DNA of 64,000 nt from Anaeramoeba flamelloides (lineage: Eukaryota; Metamonada; Anaeramoebidae), in contig JANTQA010000047.1 of the NCBI GenBank assembly GCA_027625915.1, forward strand, positions 2,232,001 to 2,296,000, written 5' to 3'. Below the pieces are notes generated by a model. The model saw only the letters and a list, made by a program, of their open reading frames with translations, made no database searches and was not told where the DNA came from. Made by a program: the position numbers and the translations under genes. This document shows positions 24,246-38,700 of the stretch, in pieces (positions within the stretch are counted from its first letter, which is position 1; each line of letters opens with the position of its first letter).

Positions 24246-24771
24246 TTACAAATATTTTTAAAGCAAAGAGAATATTAAGGGCTGAAATCCTTAAAAAAAT
24301 ACTAAAAAAAATGAATTTCAGTTTTCAGAATTCTTGTTAAATGTTAAAGTTGAATTTTTTACAATCTAGCTACTATCCCTGATTGTGTATACCCTAAAAT
24401 GATAGCATAGTACTTAAAAAACATTGTTAAGGCTTTTTTTTGAACTGTCAGCCTTAAAATCTTCAAGATTTCAGTTACTGATATTCTTGTATATTTTATT
24501 GAAAATAAAAAAAGTAGCGAATACGATATGAAAGTAGAATAAAATTAAAAAAAAAAAATGTTTTAAAAAAGGATATTGATAATTCTTGTTCGAAAGTACA
24601 GATTTTGCACTGATGGTATTCTTGTCAAAATTTTCCCTTAATGTTTGTTTTCACATTAATTGATGCATTTAAAACAAAGTTAAAAATTTATATCAAACAG
24701 TTATGGTTAAATTTGAATAAGAAGTCGAATTTTAATATTTCAACTATAGAATCTAAAACCCTGAAATTTTC

Positions 24772-25547
24772 AAAAACCTAGTAATTCCATTATTCTGATC
24801 AATTGAAAATAGTAGTAAAAAGTCAAAAATCTAATCCCATTTTTCAAACATTAACTCAATTACCGAGGAAATTATAACCGTTTCAATTGGGGTATTGGTT
24901 AAATGTTCTGAATCCATTAATTTTTAACTCTTTGATGAATTCAGAAATCAAAAAAATCCAAAATTTGTAAAATTAATTGAGAACATAACTGATAATAAAA
25001 ATCTACTTTTTGATTTTTCATTTTAAAATAAAAAACATTTTCATAATTTTGAAATATTTGAAATAATTTGAATTTGAGAGGGGTGTTTGATTTATGCGAA
25101 CATACTTGAAATTAAGAAAAAAATTTGTAAAAAATTTAATCCCCTAATGTTCTCAAGAGAAATTTAAAATTTTGAAAAAATTATTAAAAGAAAGATATAA
25201 AGGAAATAAAACTCTTATTTCAAAAATTTAACAATAAAATAATTCTGATATAAATTATTCCTAATAAATTAAGAATTTATCTAAAGGGAAAATCATAATA
25301 AATTTGATTTTGAATTTTTATTCATGCTCTCAATTACTTTAAAATTCTGGATTTTTTTGATTTCTGAATTCACCAAAGAGTTAAAATTAACAGATTCAGA
25401 ATATTTAACCAACACCCCAATTGGAATGGTTATAAGTTGCTCGGTAATTGTATTATGTCTGTAAAATGGGGGTAGATTTTTGACTTTTTACTAATATTTT
25501 CAGTTGATAAGAAAAATGGAATTACCAAATTTTTAAAAATTTCATTG
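24772..25547. repeat. Long foldback element with ~230 bp arms
   Basis: Arms 24772-25005 and 25312-25547 are inverted copies with many shared words (AATTCAGAAATCAAAAAAATC; GTAAAAAGTCAAAAATCTA; CAATTACCGAG). Loop about 300 bp. By eye the arms differ by roughly one base in eight plus small indels. Transcribed through, it would form a long hairpin RNA. Confidence 0.75.
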
Positions 25548-26222
25548 TTTTTCGATTTGACAGTAATAATGAAAATTTGATTTTTTATATAAAAAGTTTG
25601 AGGAATATTCCAGAAAAATTAAAATAAAAAGAAAAAAACCTAATAGTGTATATGGCCACAAAATTCTCACAAAATGTTGATTCAAATATGAGAGAAAAAT
25701 CATTTAACGGTATAACAAAGTATATATTATTTGATGCAAAAACCTTTTGTAATGGGGTAAATTGCATTTATTACAATTATTTTTTGAATTGATAAAGTCT
25801 TCATGAAGTATAAATTGTATTTTTTTTGTTTGGTTTCTTAAACTAATTGGTTAAAAAGTCTCAGCAATAACAAGTATGAAAATTTAGATTTTTTATTTGA
25901 TTGTTTTAATTGGTCAGTTTTAAGTGAAAAAAATGAATTGTGAAAAAAACTGCTTTCAAAAATATATAATTTGGTCCTTATGAGATACCAAACTATTAGT
26001 TTATAGTATATTTTCTTAATACCCCTTTTTTTTTTTTTTTTTTGCAAGAATATGACCAATTAGAAATTCTTCAACCTTCTTGCCAAAGTCTATATTTTTT
26101 TTGTGAAACATCAAGATAAATAATAATTTCAGTAGTATTCATAAAAGAATTTTAAGAATCATTTTAATGTAAATGTGCCTATCTAATTTTAAATTACGAA
26201 CAAAAAACTTGAATATTGGTAG

Positions 26223-26251
26223 CATATATATATATATATATATATATATAA
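26223..26251. repeat. (TA)n microsatellite
   Basis: Pure alternating TA tract of about 29 bp. Comparable tracts occur at 32192-32224 and 34411-34480. Confidence 0.9.
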
Positions 26252-26823
26252 CCTCGGCCCTTAAAAATAGTTCTTGGGGATCTTAATATTTGATAAAAAT
26301 AATAAAAAAGTAATCATTAAATTAATAGTACAATCCATATATATATATTCAATACTTTTTGCAAATTCCAGACTGGCAGTCTGTAAGATTTCAGTCTCTG
26401 ATATTCTTTCATATTTTTTTAAATTTCAAATACTTATTACAAACTTCTATTTGTCAAAAAAGGGTAAAAAATAATAATTTACAAAAGATAAAATTTGGAT
26501 TTACTTGATATTTGTTATCTTTTGCCAAATTAAAATTATTAGATAACTATCAAACACTCATTAATATTTTTTGTACAATCAAAATAACCAAAAAAAAATG
26601 TTTAAATTATTAGTTTTTAAAAGTTTTACTTATAAAAATTTTTAAATGGAGTGTTAAAAGATTTTGATCTTTTACTTGTTTTCAAAAAATGAAATAATTT
26701 AGAAAAAAAAAAAAAGTATTTTCAATTAGAAATAGTTATTGTCATTTTGGTGCTATTCTTGTAACAAAATCAAAAAATAAATAACGAGCTTTTTCACCAA
26801 AACATTTTCATCACATATATAAA

Positions 26824-27217
26824 AAAACTGATGTCTTAATATTTTATAGTTTTTGGAAAAATGATAAATTTATTTAAAAAAACTAAAAAGATTTCTGATG
26901 TACTCATAATTCAGTGATTTCTTGCATGAAAAAGAAGGTTTATAATAGCAAAAAAAATTATTTTAATAAAAGAATAAAAATTTTTCTGTTTTTTTTTTTT
27001 TTATTTTTTGATTTCGAAAAAATTTTTTCGATTTTTGAATTTCTGTTTCAACCCCAAACACATATATTCTCTTATTAAAATGAATTTTTTTGTTATTATA
27101 AACCTTATTTTTTATATAAGAAATCACTGACTTGTGTGGACATTGTAAAAGTTTTATAGTTTTTGGAAAAATGATAAATTTCGTAAAAAAACTTAAAATG
27201 TTAAGGCATCAGTTTTT
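26824..27217. mobile_element. MITE-like element, 394 bp
   Basis: Terminal inverted repeat AAAACTGATGTCTTAATATT at the left, with reverse complement AAAACTGATGCCTTAACATT at the right. Inside is a second, shorter inverted repeat (GATTTCT...GGTTTATAAT, about 26905-26985 against 27070-27150). A TAGTTTTTGGAAAAATGATA word occurs near both ends in direct orientation. Non-coding. Confidence 0.65.
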
Positions 27218-27233
27218 ACAAATTGGATGTTGG

Positions 27234-27412
27234 TTAAGGGACTAGTCCTTATTCTTTTTTTTCTTAACCAATTTCTAAATAAGGATTCCTTATCTAGAAA
27301 TAAGTTTAATATTATGATAAAAAGGGTCTTTCAAATCTCAGTAAATGGCGTAAAATTTTCTCAATCTCGAATAAATTTTGGTAAAATAATTTAATAGAGA
27401 CAGGTCCCTTAA
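27234..27412. mobile_element. TTAA-flanked short element (MITE form), copy 1
   Basis: Body 27238-27408 (171 bp) with TTAA on both sides. The left end is GGGACTAGTCCTTATT; the right end reversed is GGGACCTGTCTCTATT. Homologous along its length to 36984-37158 (shared AAATAAGGATTCCTTATCTA word) and to both ends of 52664-53596. Confidence 0.75.
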
Positions 27413-28004
27413 AAAATATTATCAAATAAAACAAAACACTATGTATTTGTTGCAAAATAAATGAAATAAAATTTTCATTCATCTTTCCAAAATAGATTTC
27501 TAAAATCAGGTAACATTTAAATTTTTAATTCTAATAACAGAACCAATTATTAATTTCCCTTTTAGAATTGGAGACTTTTGTTTGTTTTATTTTAATTCTT
27601 GCAATGTGTGAATTTTGAAAAGTTGAATGAAAATCTTGATCTTTTTATTTTGCAATTGACAGTATACTGGAGTTTCTTTATGTAATTCAGTGTTTCTCAA
27701 GAATAGGTGTTTTTTGAAGTTCCAAAAAAAAAAAAAAAAAAACACAAAAAAAAATTTCGAGTCTGCAAAAAAGTAAAAAAAAAATAAAAAAAAAAAGATT
27801 AGAGTGTATTGATTCAGATCAAATTCTGAAAAAGAAATTTATTTTTAATTATAAATATCATAAATCTATTCATTCCAAAGAGAATCTTAAATTTCGAGAA
27901 AATGTTCAATAGTTAGTCGCAATGAGGAAATATAAGAATTTATATTTAAAAAAAAAAAGGATAAATAGATATAAATAGGATCAAAATAAAACAAAAGAAT
28001 TGAT

Positions 28005-29066
<1,062 letters not shown>

Positions 29067-31934
29067 TTATTAAATTAATTTTTTTTTGAAACAAAGGAGA
29101 AATTTCGGGAAAAAATTAGTAATCAAGAAAAAACTTGTCAAAAATAAAAATTTTGTTTTTTGAAAAAAAAAAATAAAAAAGCAAAGTAATTAAATTCTTT
29201 TCAAAAAGAATTGGTTACTACTTCAAAATAAAAAAAAAAATTAAGAAGAAAAATAAATACTTTTAAAAAAGCTAAAGGCAAAATAAAAAGATTTATTTAA
29301 AAAAAAAATTTAAAAAAAAAAAAAAACAAAAAAAAAAAAAATTTATTGAAAGAAAAAATTTACTTTATTAAAATGAAAAGATAAAAAAAAAATGATTGAA
29401 TTTAAGAGAAAAACTGTTTTTAAAAGATGACAAGAAAGAAATTTAAAATCAAATAATTCGATAGAAGCTACAACATGAAAAAGATCTGTTATAATCCTAA
29501 AAAAAAACCAAAAAAGTATAATTCTAGTAAATTGGTAGATTTTTTTTTACTAAAAAAATTTGTTTGCTTTTTAGAATTTCGTTCATAAAAATAGTTTACA
29601 AGATCATTATAAACACCCATTCAGGAACGTTCAACAATTTTTAGCTTAAATATGAGGATTTTGGAATTATAATACACAAAAATAAATATTCATTTTAAGG
29701 ATTTGGTAGAGCTAATTCAGATCGATGAAATTAAAAGGAAAGTTTATTGAGTAGGTATTGCTGAACACTTAACGATTTTTAATTTGTTAAGATTGAGGGT
29801 ATTTCCCTTTGAAATAATCTGAAGTTATTGATGAGATTCTGAAGGGGTTTTTGATTATTTGAGAGATAAACGAAATAATAACAGTTAGAAAGAGAAATCA
29901 ACTCTTTTTTATAAAATCTTGAAAAGTTCTCGAAAAAATTTCAAATTTCTCATAATTCTATCCTACGAAATCGAAAGTAAAATCAACTTTTAGTAATAAT
30001 ATTGAAAGATAAGACATGTGATCGATTTAAAAGATTGGTAACAGCACCTAAGTACATTTTTGGTAGATTTAGAACATATTTGTTGAAATAGAGAATATTT
30101 AAAGCAAAAATAAAGAACACTCAATCATAAACTCTCAAAAAAACATTTGGAGAAAATAAAAAATTGTTTTTTTTTAGAAACATTTTTAAAATTGTTAAAA
30201 AATCACAGGGATGTTCTGTAGGTTTTATTAATATCAAATAGAAAACCCAAAAAGAATTAACTTTTTTTAAATTTGAAAAATATATTAATTTTAATAATTT
30301 TTTGATTATGTTGAATTAACAAAAAATCGATTATTTACAGTTATATAAGATTCTCTTACTACTTATTCATTCTAGGAAAATTTAAAAATATTAAAAAAAA
30401 AGGAGAAAGAAATAAATTTTTTTTTAAATCACAAAACAAATATACCATATAATAATGAAATATACTTTCTGAACCAAGATTTTTATGAACAAACAATTAA
30501 AAGCCAAGAAATTATTGAGATAAAAATTGCTTTTAATAAAAAAAAAAATCCATTCTCGAAACCTTTAACTTTTTTTAAAAAAGGTCCTAACTATCATATA
30601 AAAAGATTTTTTTAATAAGAAAAGAGATTCAATTTTTTGCATTTTTTTCCAATTTTTATTTTAAACACGAAAAACAAATTATTTTCTGGAAATCAAATTA
30701 ATACAAGTATTTTTTCAAAAATACAATATAAATAGTCTTTAAATTATGGTAATTTATTTCAAATTAATTTTAAATTGTATATCTTTTGAAAATACAATTC
30801 GAAAAAAATTTTTAACCTTTTTAGAAAATTTTATCAGTTTTTTCTCTTTGCAAACTAATTCTAATATAAAGATCTTTCAAACTCTTAATTAAAAACAATG
30901 GTATTAGTAATGGTAATGCTTTTTTTTTTTTTTTTTGTTAAAATAATTACCTTCACAAAAATATCAAACAAAATCTCAAATCCAAAAATTCATCTAAAAA
31001 AAAGTAAATTCTAAGTGCCAATAATTTTTTCAACAATGGATTATCTTCTACCATAGTACCCTTTAAAATATCCACACTCTTTTTTTTTAAGGTAATATGA
31101 CTTTATCTATTCTTTTTTTTTTTTTTTTTTTTGAATAAAAATCAGTTCTTTTTAAAGGTATTTAATTACTTTGCTTTTTTTAATTTTTTTTTCCAAAAAA
31201 CACCATTTTTATTTTTGACATTTATTTTTAATAACAAATTCAAGTTGGAAATTTTTAGAAACAGAAATAATTAAAAGGATTATAATTTTTACCCTCTCAA
31301 GTTATTTTATTTCTTACTGAAAAAGTAAAAATTGTAAATTTTATTTGATTTTTTTGAAGATACGAAAGATACAAAAAAAAATAAAATAATTCTTCAATCA
31401 TATTCCTAAAAGAAAATATTTTCCCCAAAACAGAATAATAAACAAAAATAGTTATGTTATAACCTTTTGTTTGGAAACAATTTAGATAATAATTTCATTT
31501 TTTAGTAGTAAAAAATTCTAAGGTATTTTGATTTCATTTGTCACATGCTTTTATTTGTATAAAATGAAAAATTTTACAAATTGGATTCATTGATTTTACA
31601 GCCTTTCGAATGTTGTTTTGAATTTTAATTTATTGGCTTTAGATGCAGAAATATATTTTTAAAAAGTTGTGTTTGGTGAAAAAAAAAGTTCAAAAAATAA
31701 AAAAAAAAAAAAATCTTAATTGGTTAATCTTAAAGATTATCTTTTGATAAGATCATAAAAAATTTATTTTTTTTTTAGATTAATTCCTAAGTGGCATCTT
31801 AACTAACATTTCAATTTTAAAATACTTTTTGTGACCAGTAACTTCCTGGTTCAAATATTAGAATTAATACTTTAAATTGGCCCATTGATGAAAAAAATGT
31901 GATTAAAAATAAAAGATAACCTTTTTATTACTCA

Positions 31935-32167
31935 ACTGATAAAATCAAATAAGTTACAAATTTTTTAGTCCAATTTCTATGTTTGAAAATCTTATCACCA
32001 TACTTTCAAAAAAGCTATTGACACAGAATATTTTGAAGAACAACTTATTTTAAAGAGTTTCATAATAGACAACACTGTGTTTAATATAAAATTAATTGGC
32101 CAAAAGATCCCTAAAATGAAAAACGAATAAAAGTTTTTCAAAGATTTAAATGAATTAATCAGTATTA
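31935..32167. mobile_element. MITE-like element with ACTGATAAA ends, copy 2
   Basis: Left end ACTGATAAAAT, right end AATTAATCAGTATTA. The interior matches 19476-19717 (CACAGAATATTTTGAAGAACAACTTATTTT-like block and GAGTTTC block). Diverged relative to copy 1. Confidence 0.6.
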
Positions 32168-32187
32168 GACACTTTAATATAAACATA

Positions 32188-32191
<4 letters not shown>

Positions 32192-32224
<33 letters not shown>
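32192..32224. repeat. (TA)n microsatellite
   Basis: Alternating TA tract just outside the right end of the MITE-like element at 31935-32167. Confidence 0.9.
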
Positions 32225-32228
<4 letters not shown>

Positions 32229-32639
32229 AACTTTGTTTAAGTCAAAGGGGGTCATCATTTTTTTCAAATATCAATTATTTTAAAAACTTGATCTTTGAAG
32301 AACAATTAAGAAATAAGCAGAATAATACACATCAAAGAATTGCTGATATATGTCTGAAGGTTTACTAATTAATCAATAATTGTTTTTAAAAATTAAAAAA
32401 CTCAAATTCTTAGGGCACCATCGAGAAAAACAACAATGTTCTCTTTGACCATCTATTGTGCTTTGAATGATAAATAGGAAACAATTTTCACTTCATTTTC
32501 CATACTTTTATTTTATAAATCAAGTCCTAAAACGAAGTTTGTTGGTATTTATGTTCTCTATTTGAAAAGGGAAATGAAAATGAAGTGAAAAATTTTCACT
32601 TTTATTGAAATAATATCATGATCAAAGATTGAATAGAAT

Positions 32640-32960
32640 TCCAATAGAAATCAATATGATATCTCAACAATTATTTCCATGGTTTCAATAGCCTTAGAAT
32701 AACACATTTTTACCAAGTGACTATTTATCTTGCAATAAAAAACTTTTTTTGCAACTGAATTACCTTTAAAAAAAAAAAATCGAAAAAAAAAAAAACAAAA
32801 ATGTACAAAAATATGAAAAAATGATTTCAATTTTGAAAATTTCCAAAATAAATTTTGTCTTCTAATATCTATACAAACCCTTTAAACATATGTAATTCAT
32901 GCATGATAACTGGGCCCCGTTGACTGAAAATAGTTTATATACCCCATTGCACCCTATTGC
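32640..32960. repeat. Dispersed direct repeat, copy 1
   Basis: Collinear with 34930-35245. Shared words include CCAATAGAA, AATAACACAT, AAATGATTTCAATTTT or AAATAATTTCAATTTT, TTCTAATATC and CAAACCCTTTAAA. The segment ends in a GC-richer TGGGCCCCGTTGACTGAAAA stretch. No coding. Confidence 0.6.
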
Positions 32961-33964
32961 CTAAATTTCATCAAGTTTTTAATAAAAGATTTAAAATGAT
33001 ATTGGTGTACCAATAGATTTATTTTCTATTTTGTCTTTAATCCAAATTGGAATTATAATATATCGTCAAAATAGTTCAAAGATAAATTAGTTATTTTATT
33101 GATTTTTTTTTTTGATTGTCGAAAAAATAATAATAATTATTCATTTTTACATTTTTTTTAAAGATTTTAATTTTATTTTAATTTTTTAAATCAGCTATTT
33201 TATTACAATAATAGCAATTCAAAACTCAATAGATTGATTTATTATTAATAATAATCAAATTATGATGTTAATTTTATGATAAAAATAATAAAGACAAAAA
33301 TATATCACTGAAAATTTTCAATAAATATTAAATCAAGAGAAAAATGACCTTCATTTATTAAGTCCAAAATTAAAAGTTTAATATGAATAATATTCTAAAA
33401 CTTTTATTTAAGTACTAGAAATTACTTGAACAAACGAAAAAATAAAAAATAAATGTAAAATAATTTCATTTATTAAATTGGAATTTAACAAATAAAAAAC
33501 TTTTATAGAGATAAAGTAATTCACCCAAAAATTTTAAAAAAAAAATAAAAAATAGCTTTCAAATGTAATTTAAAGATAATAAAATAATCTCTCGAAACCA
33601 AAATTTTTTTTTGGATAATATTTTTATGGGTAAAAATTTGAATTTTTCCCTTACTAAATTAATCCAGATCTTGGAAAATAAGTTTTGATATATTATCTCT
33701 TATTCAATAATATTGTATATTTTATGTCTAGATTTTCCAAAGTCAAAAATTAACAAATTGTAAAAATTAAAAAAAAAATCAATTATTAATCTGTTTCGAA
33801 CTATTGACCAAATCATTTAAATTTCGTAAAAAATTTCTTGTTAAAAAAATTTCCAAATTTTATAATGAAAAAAATATTATTTTTTTTTCAAATTTAATTT
33901 AATATTTTTTTATTTTTAAATTATTTAGAATCAAATATCGATAATTTTATTGAATGGTAATCAG

Positions 33965-34408
33965 TAAATAAAACAAATTTTCTATGTGATGTCCAAATAA
34001 CTTTTGTAATGAATAAATTCTTTAATGAAGTATTTTTGGCAATACTGGAGTATATAACCCCCCCCCAAAAAAAAAAAAAAAAAATAATTCTTGGTAAAGT
34101 ATGATGTGTTTTAAATGTTAAAACTCAGAGGTTTTTGATGTCTAGACAAACTTTTATAAAAAAAAAAAAATAATTTTTTTTTGTCAAAAGTTGGAAGGAA
34201 AAATAATAAAATCACCATAACTAAAAAAAAATTTACAAATGTTGAAAAATTTTTTTCAAGTTATTTTTTATGTTGGTAACTATACAATTTTTAATTATAT
34301 TTTTCTTTCTAAGATAATTGTTCATAAATTCTATATCTTGCAATCCAATTATAACAATTCAAATTAAAAATTGTTTTTGTGAGGTAATTAGTATATTGGG
34401 GTACTAAT

Positions 34409-34410
<2 letters not shown>
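33965..34410. repeat. Dispersed repeat shared with 54670-55055, copy 1
   Basis: Shared in order with the distal copy: AAAGTATGATGT, TTTTTGATGT(C/G)TAGACAAAC, GGAAAAATAATAAAATCAC, AATGTTGAAAA and AATTCTATATCTT. It includes a C9 tract followed by an A run at 34058-34084, and ends against the (TA)n tract. Confidence 0.65.

Positions 34411-34481
<71 letters not shown>
34411..34481. repeat. (TA)n microsatellite, 70 bp
   Basis: Longest pure dinucleotide tract in the window, abutting the end of the dispersed repeat at 33965-34410. Confidence 0.95.
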
Positions 34482-34488
<7 letters not shown>

Positions 34489-34929
34489 AAACCAAAATCG
34501 GTATTTCCACAATGATGAAAGAGCCGAAGAAAAAAAACATCTTGGTTAATATATTAAAACTTTACCAGTAATTGTCGATCGATTAAAGATTAGACACCAT
34601 TAACTAATTTTATTGGAGATTTTTGATTTAAAAGGAACTATGATTTAACCAAATACCAACATATCAATATATATTTCAGATTAAATAGTCAAAAATCTTT
34701 GTTTCTATCATATTCTGCCTAACATTTTTTATTCAAAATATTCCTTATTTTTTATATTTGGACAATAAAAAACAAAAAAGAAATAATGATAATAATTCAC
34801 ATGAGAGAATAGTTGATACCCACCTGATTTAAAATCTATAAATCAATATATTTTCCTCCAAATTGAAAAACTAAAAATTCTTAAATACTCATAGAAATAA
34901 ACAAGTTCATTTTGATTCCCAATTGAAGG

Positions 34930-35245
34930 TTAAAACAATTTCCAATAGAACTCAAACGGATTTCATCTACAAAATCATTTTCACAATTTCAATAACATTA
35001 AAATAACACATTATTACTTGATGTCTAAAGATCTTGTAATAAAAAAAAATTTGCAAATGAATCAGGTGTAACATAAAAATTAGAAAAAAAATAATCAAAA
35101 ATGTTAAAAAATGTTAAAAAATAATTTCAATTTTCTAAATTTCCAACTCTGATTTTTCCTTCTAATATCCATTCAAACCCTTTAAAAACATGTAATTGAC
35201 TATTACACCTGAGCCCTTTTTACTGTAAAACAGTTTATCAATACC
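34930..35245. repeat. Dispersed direct repeat, copy 2
   Basis: Partner of 32640-32960, same orientation, diverged with small indels. The intervening segment (32960-34930) holds an unrelated repeat. Confidence 0.6.
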
Positions 35246-35715
35246 CTCAAAAAAAGGAAATCAAAACATAAAAAAAAATCATAATAATATTTTTCAAAAA
35301 GCAAAATTATTACCAATTTCCAGAAAAGCCTATACCTTCTTGAAAATTTTTTTATTGTGTTAAAAACTTTCAATTTTATAGTTACTCTTAAAGGCTAAAT
35401 AAAAGTATCATTTCACCCGCTAATGAGAGAATTTTGAAGTGACTAAATTTGACACTTCCAATTCAAAGAGTGTCTTGAATATACACATTTATTAGAGATA
35501 TTTGGAACTTGGTTTGGTTTTCTAAAAAACAAAAGAGAGAGAAATTTTGAATTTTAGTTTATTATAAAATCTGCCTTTTTTTGGTGTAATTTAAAAATTT
35601 ACATAATGTAAAAAATTCTTTTTCAAAATTCAATTTATTTTTAAATCAAAAAGTAAAAATGATTATGTATATTGGTTAATTTTTGAAAACAAAAAAAACC
35701 CTATTTATCAAAAAA

Positions 35716-38700
35716 TTAACAACAGCCACCCTTTCCCTTCTTTCCCCTTTCATCTTTTTCGTTTAAATCAATTTCTTGTGACTGTGTAATAATTTCACTA
35801 TGAACCACCTTTTTAACATCATTTCCCATGTTTTCATCTGAGATTTGATTTGAGTTATGAATTCTTAAAATTTCTGTTAAAATTGAATTAAAGGCTTTGT
35901 CTATATTTGTTGCATTTTTTGCACTTGTTTCTAGAAATAAAATACCATTTTCATTTGCAAATTTGGCAGCTTCTTCAAAACTGATTGCCCGTGATTCCTC
36001 TAAATCATTTTTATTTCCAACTAACATTAAAACCACATTTGATGGGCTTAATTTTTCAAGTTCACTCAACCATTGTTGGATATTATCAAATGACTCTCGA
36101 TCTTCAATTGAATAAATTAAAAGTGCAGCTTTTGCCCCCCTATAAAAACTTTTTTATTTATTTATTATTTAATGGGGGTATGATATCATTAATTTCAAAA
36201 AAAAGTGAGAAGGATTAAATTAAATAAATCAAATGACAAAAGTAATTTATTTTTCGTTTTTTTGTTTAATTTTTAAAAAGGAATTTTGAAATTAACTTTT
36301 AATTAACATTTCTCGAAATTTAATAAATACAAATGTTTCAATAATATAGTTTTCAGAAACAAGAAAATCAGTTAATCATTTATAAACTAAAATTCAAAAT
36401 TTTCCACACAGCTAAAACGTTCCAAACAATCACAAAAATACAATTTCATTGAAATTGGAGATAATTTGGATTTTTGTGAAATATGAAAAACATTTTTTCA
36501 TCTTTTAGTTTTTGTTTTCATTTCATTGTTTGAATTACGTAATTTGTTTCGTTCGATCAAAATTTTTTTGAACAATTGATATTATGTTAGAGTCAAGTTG
36601 TTCCAAATAGAAGAACTGAAATAAAATTAGTTGGTAGTATCTAACCATTTGATCGATCAATAATCCTAATAGAATTTAAACAAATTTACCAAATATTTTT
36701 TTGTTTTGCTCTATCCAAAATTTTGAACACACCCTTGATTTATTTGTATTGATAATTATTTATTTATTGTTTTGTGAGTATTGTAATTGATAAACAAGTG
36801 TTAACATTTCAATTAGCGAATGGTTCTAATTTGGTAAATCTTCTTGAATTGATTAAATAAGTTTTTTTCTTCACAAATTGAATTTTGGTGTGTTAAAAAT
36901 TTTGAATTGGGGTTTAGTTGATTTTTTACAGAAATTTAAGCAAAATCAATTCAGATCATTAAAAATAGTTTCGGCTTATTTAAGGGACTAGTCTCTATTT
37001 TTTTTTTTTTTTTAGACCAATTTCTAAATAAGGATTCCTTATCTAGAAATATATTTAGTATTGAAAATAAACATGGGTTTTCAAATCTAAGTAATTGTCA
37101 AAAAAATTTCTCAATCTCGATTAAATTTAAGTAAAAAAATTTAATAGAGATTAGTCCCTTAAAAAAATTAAAATTTCAATTTTAATCTTTAATATTTCCC
37201 AAGTCTACAAAATAACAAAAATTCCTATTTTTTTTTTTATTCAAAGGTTCATGTTTAAACGATTTGGATTTTTTTTGTTTAATTTTTATGGAAAAAAATA
37301 TATATGTATCCAGTAGATTAAAATAAAAATTTAATTTTTTTTTCAGTAATCATTTTTTCAAAGATCAGAGATTTTTATCTGTTAACTTTTATCAAATCTT
37401 CTTAGGCTTCCAAACAAAAAAGAAAAATCGGTGTTAATTGGTTTTTTGGTAATTATCGAGTATTTCTGGTTCAAAAATGTATTTTATCAATATAATGCAA
37501 AGGTGGATTTTATCTTCTATTAAGATTCATATTAGAAAATTCAATTTATTCCAAACCTCAAACACAAAATCTTCCAGTTTAAAATAATTCCAAAGTTTCT
37601 CCCTTTGAACACACTCTGTAGATCTAATTTAGAATTGATAAAACTCCAAACTGGCTGAATTGGATATTTTGAAATAAAATTCAAAAATAAACTAAACAAT
37701 TTTCAAAAATATTGACTCACTTTATAATGTTATTTGAAGCAGTTTTGTATGTAGTTTTCTCTCATTTTTATTAAAATAAATTATTGAAATTTTTGGATCC
37801 GAAACATTTTTTCTAATTTTGTAAATTTTAGTTTTGCTTTTGCAAATTTTTTTTTTTTTTTCATTTTTTTTTTTTTTCTCTTTTTCATTTTTTTTGATCG
37901 TTTTTTTTTACAATTTCAATTTAAATAAAATTTTTTTCTTTTTCTATTTCTTTTGCTTTTTTTTATGAATGTCAATTTGATAAAAAAAAAGGATCTTAGA
38001 AAATACCAACAAAAATTATTTAGAAAATTGAGATTGTGTAATTTCTTTTAAAATGAATATGTTTATTCACAAAAAATCATCTTATTAACCTTTTTTCATT
38101 GATTTTTGGTAATAAAAAATCGGTAATGGATAATTTCAAAAATTATGATTCACTTTTTTTTTAGGTTTTGATTTTCTTTTTGATAATTTTTTAAAATATT
38201 GTGCTTTTATATGTTTATAATAATTTAAAAAGTGGATTATTAATCATTTTTAATCATTTGTTGTTCTTGAATACTCGTGAATATTTTTTTTTTTCAATTT
38301 ATTAAATTATGCGAGTCACAAATTTTGAAATATGGTTATATCACATGATTTTTTAACAAATATGTGATAATAAAAACACATTTGTTTTGTTTTCAATAAA
38401 AAAAAAATCCAATTATATAACATTTTTTGATATTTTTTTGTGTTAGGACATAAAATCAATTGTTATAACAAATAATTTTATGGGGAAAAAAGGAGCTAAT
38501 TGTGTTGTTTATTGGTTCGGTTTGGAAACAATCACTTTGCTATATAACGAATTTGGTCCGGAAGAACAAGAAATATGATATTGTTCAAAGCGATATAAGA
38601 TGATATTGAGGAATTTGAAGAACGACGATTAATATCATCTTAGTACCAGAACAATATCATATTTTGAGTCTGGAAGGAGATCCAAAATGAAGAATTATAA

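Larger units (their letters stand above)
24246..28004. other. Spacer upstream of pseudokinase gene, downstream of GAPDH
   Basis: Packed with repeats: a foldback (24772-25547), direct repeats 24400-24530 versus 26330-26450, a (TA)n tract (26223-26251), an inverted-repeat element (26824-27217) and a TTAA element (27238-27408). Left (24271) and right (26265) borders of a possible ~2 kb composite both read TTAA-GGGCYGA. No coding sequence is supported. Confidence 0.55.

Noticed and set aside
36141-36150. An additional 9 nt Rab exon supplying Tyr-Tyr-Arg
   Set aside because: Not needed: taking the acceptor at 36149-36150 gives T-F-Y-R-G in frame and the total closes to 217 codons.
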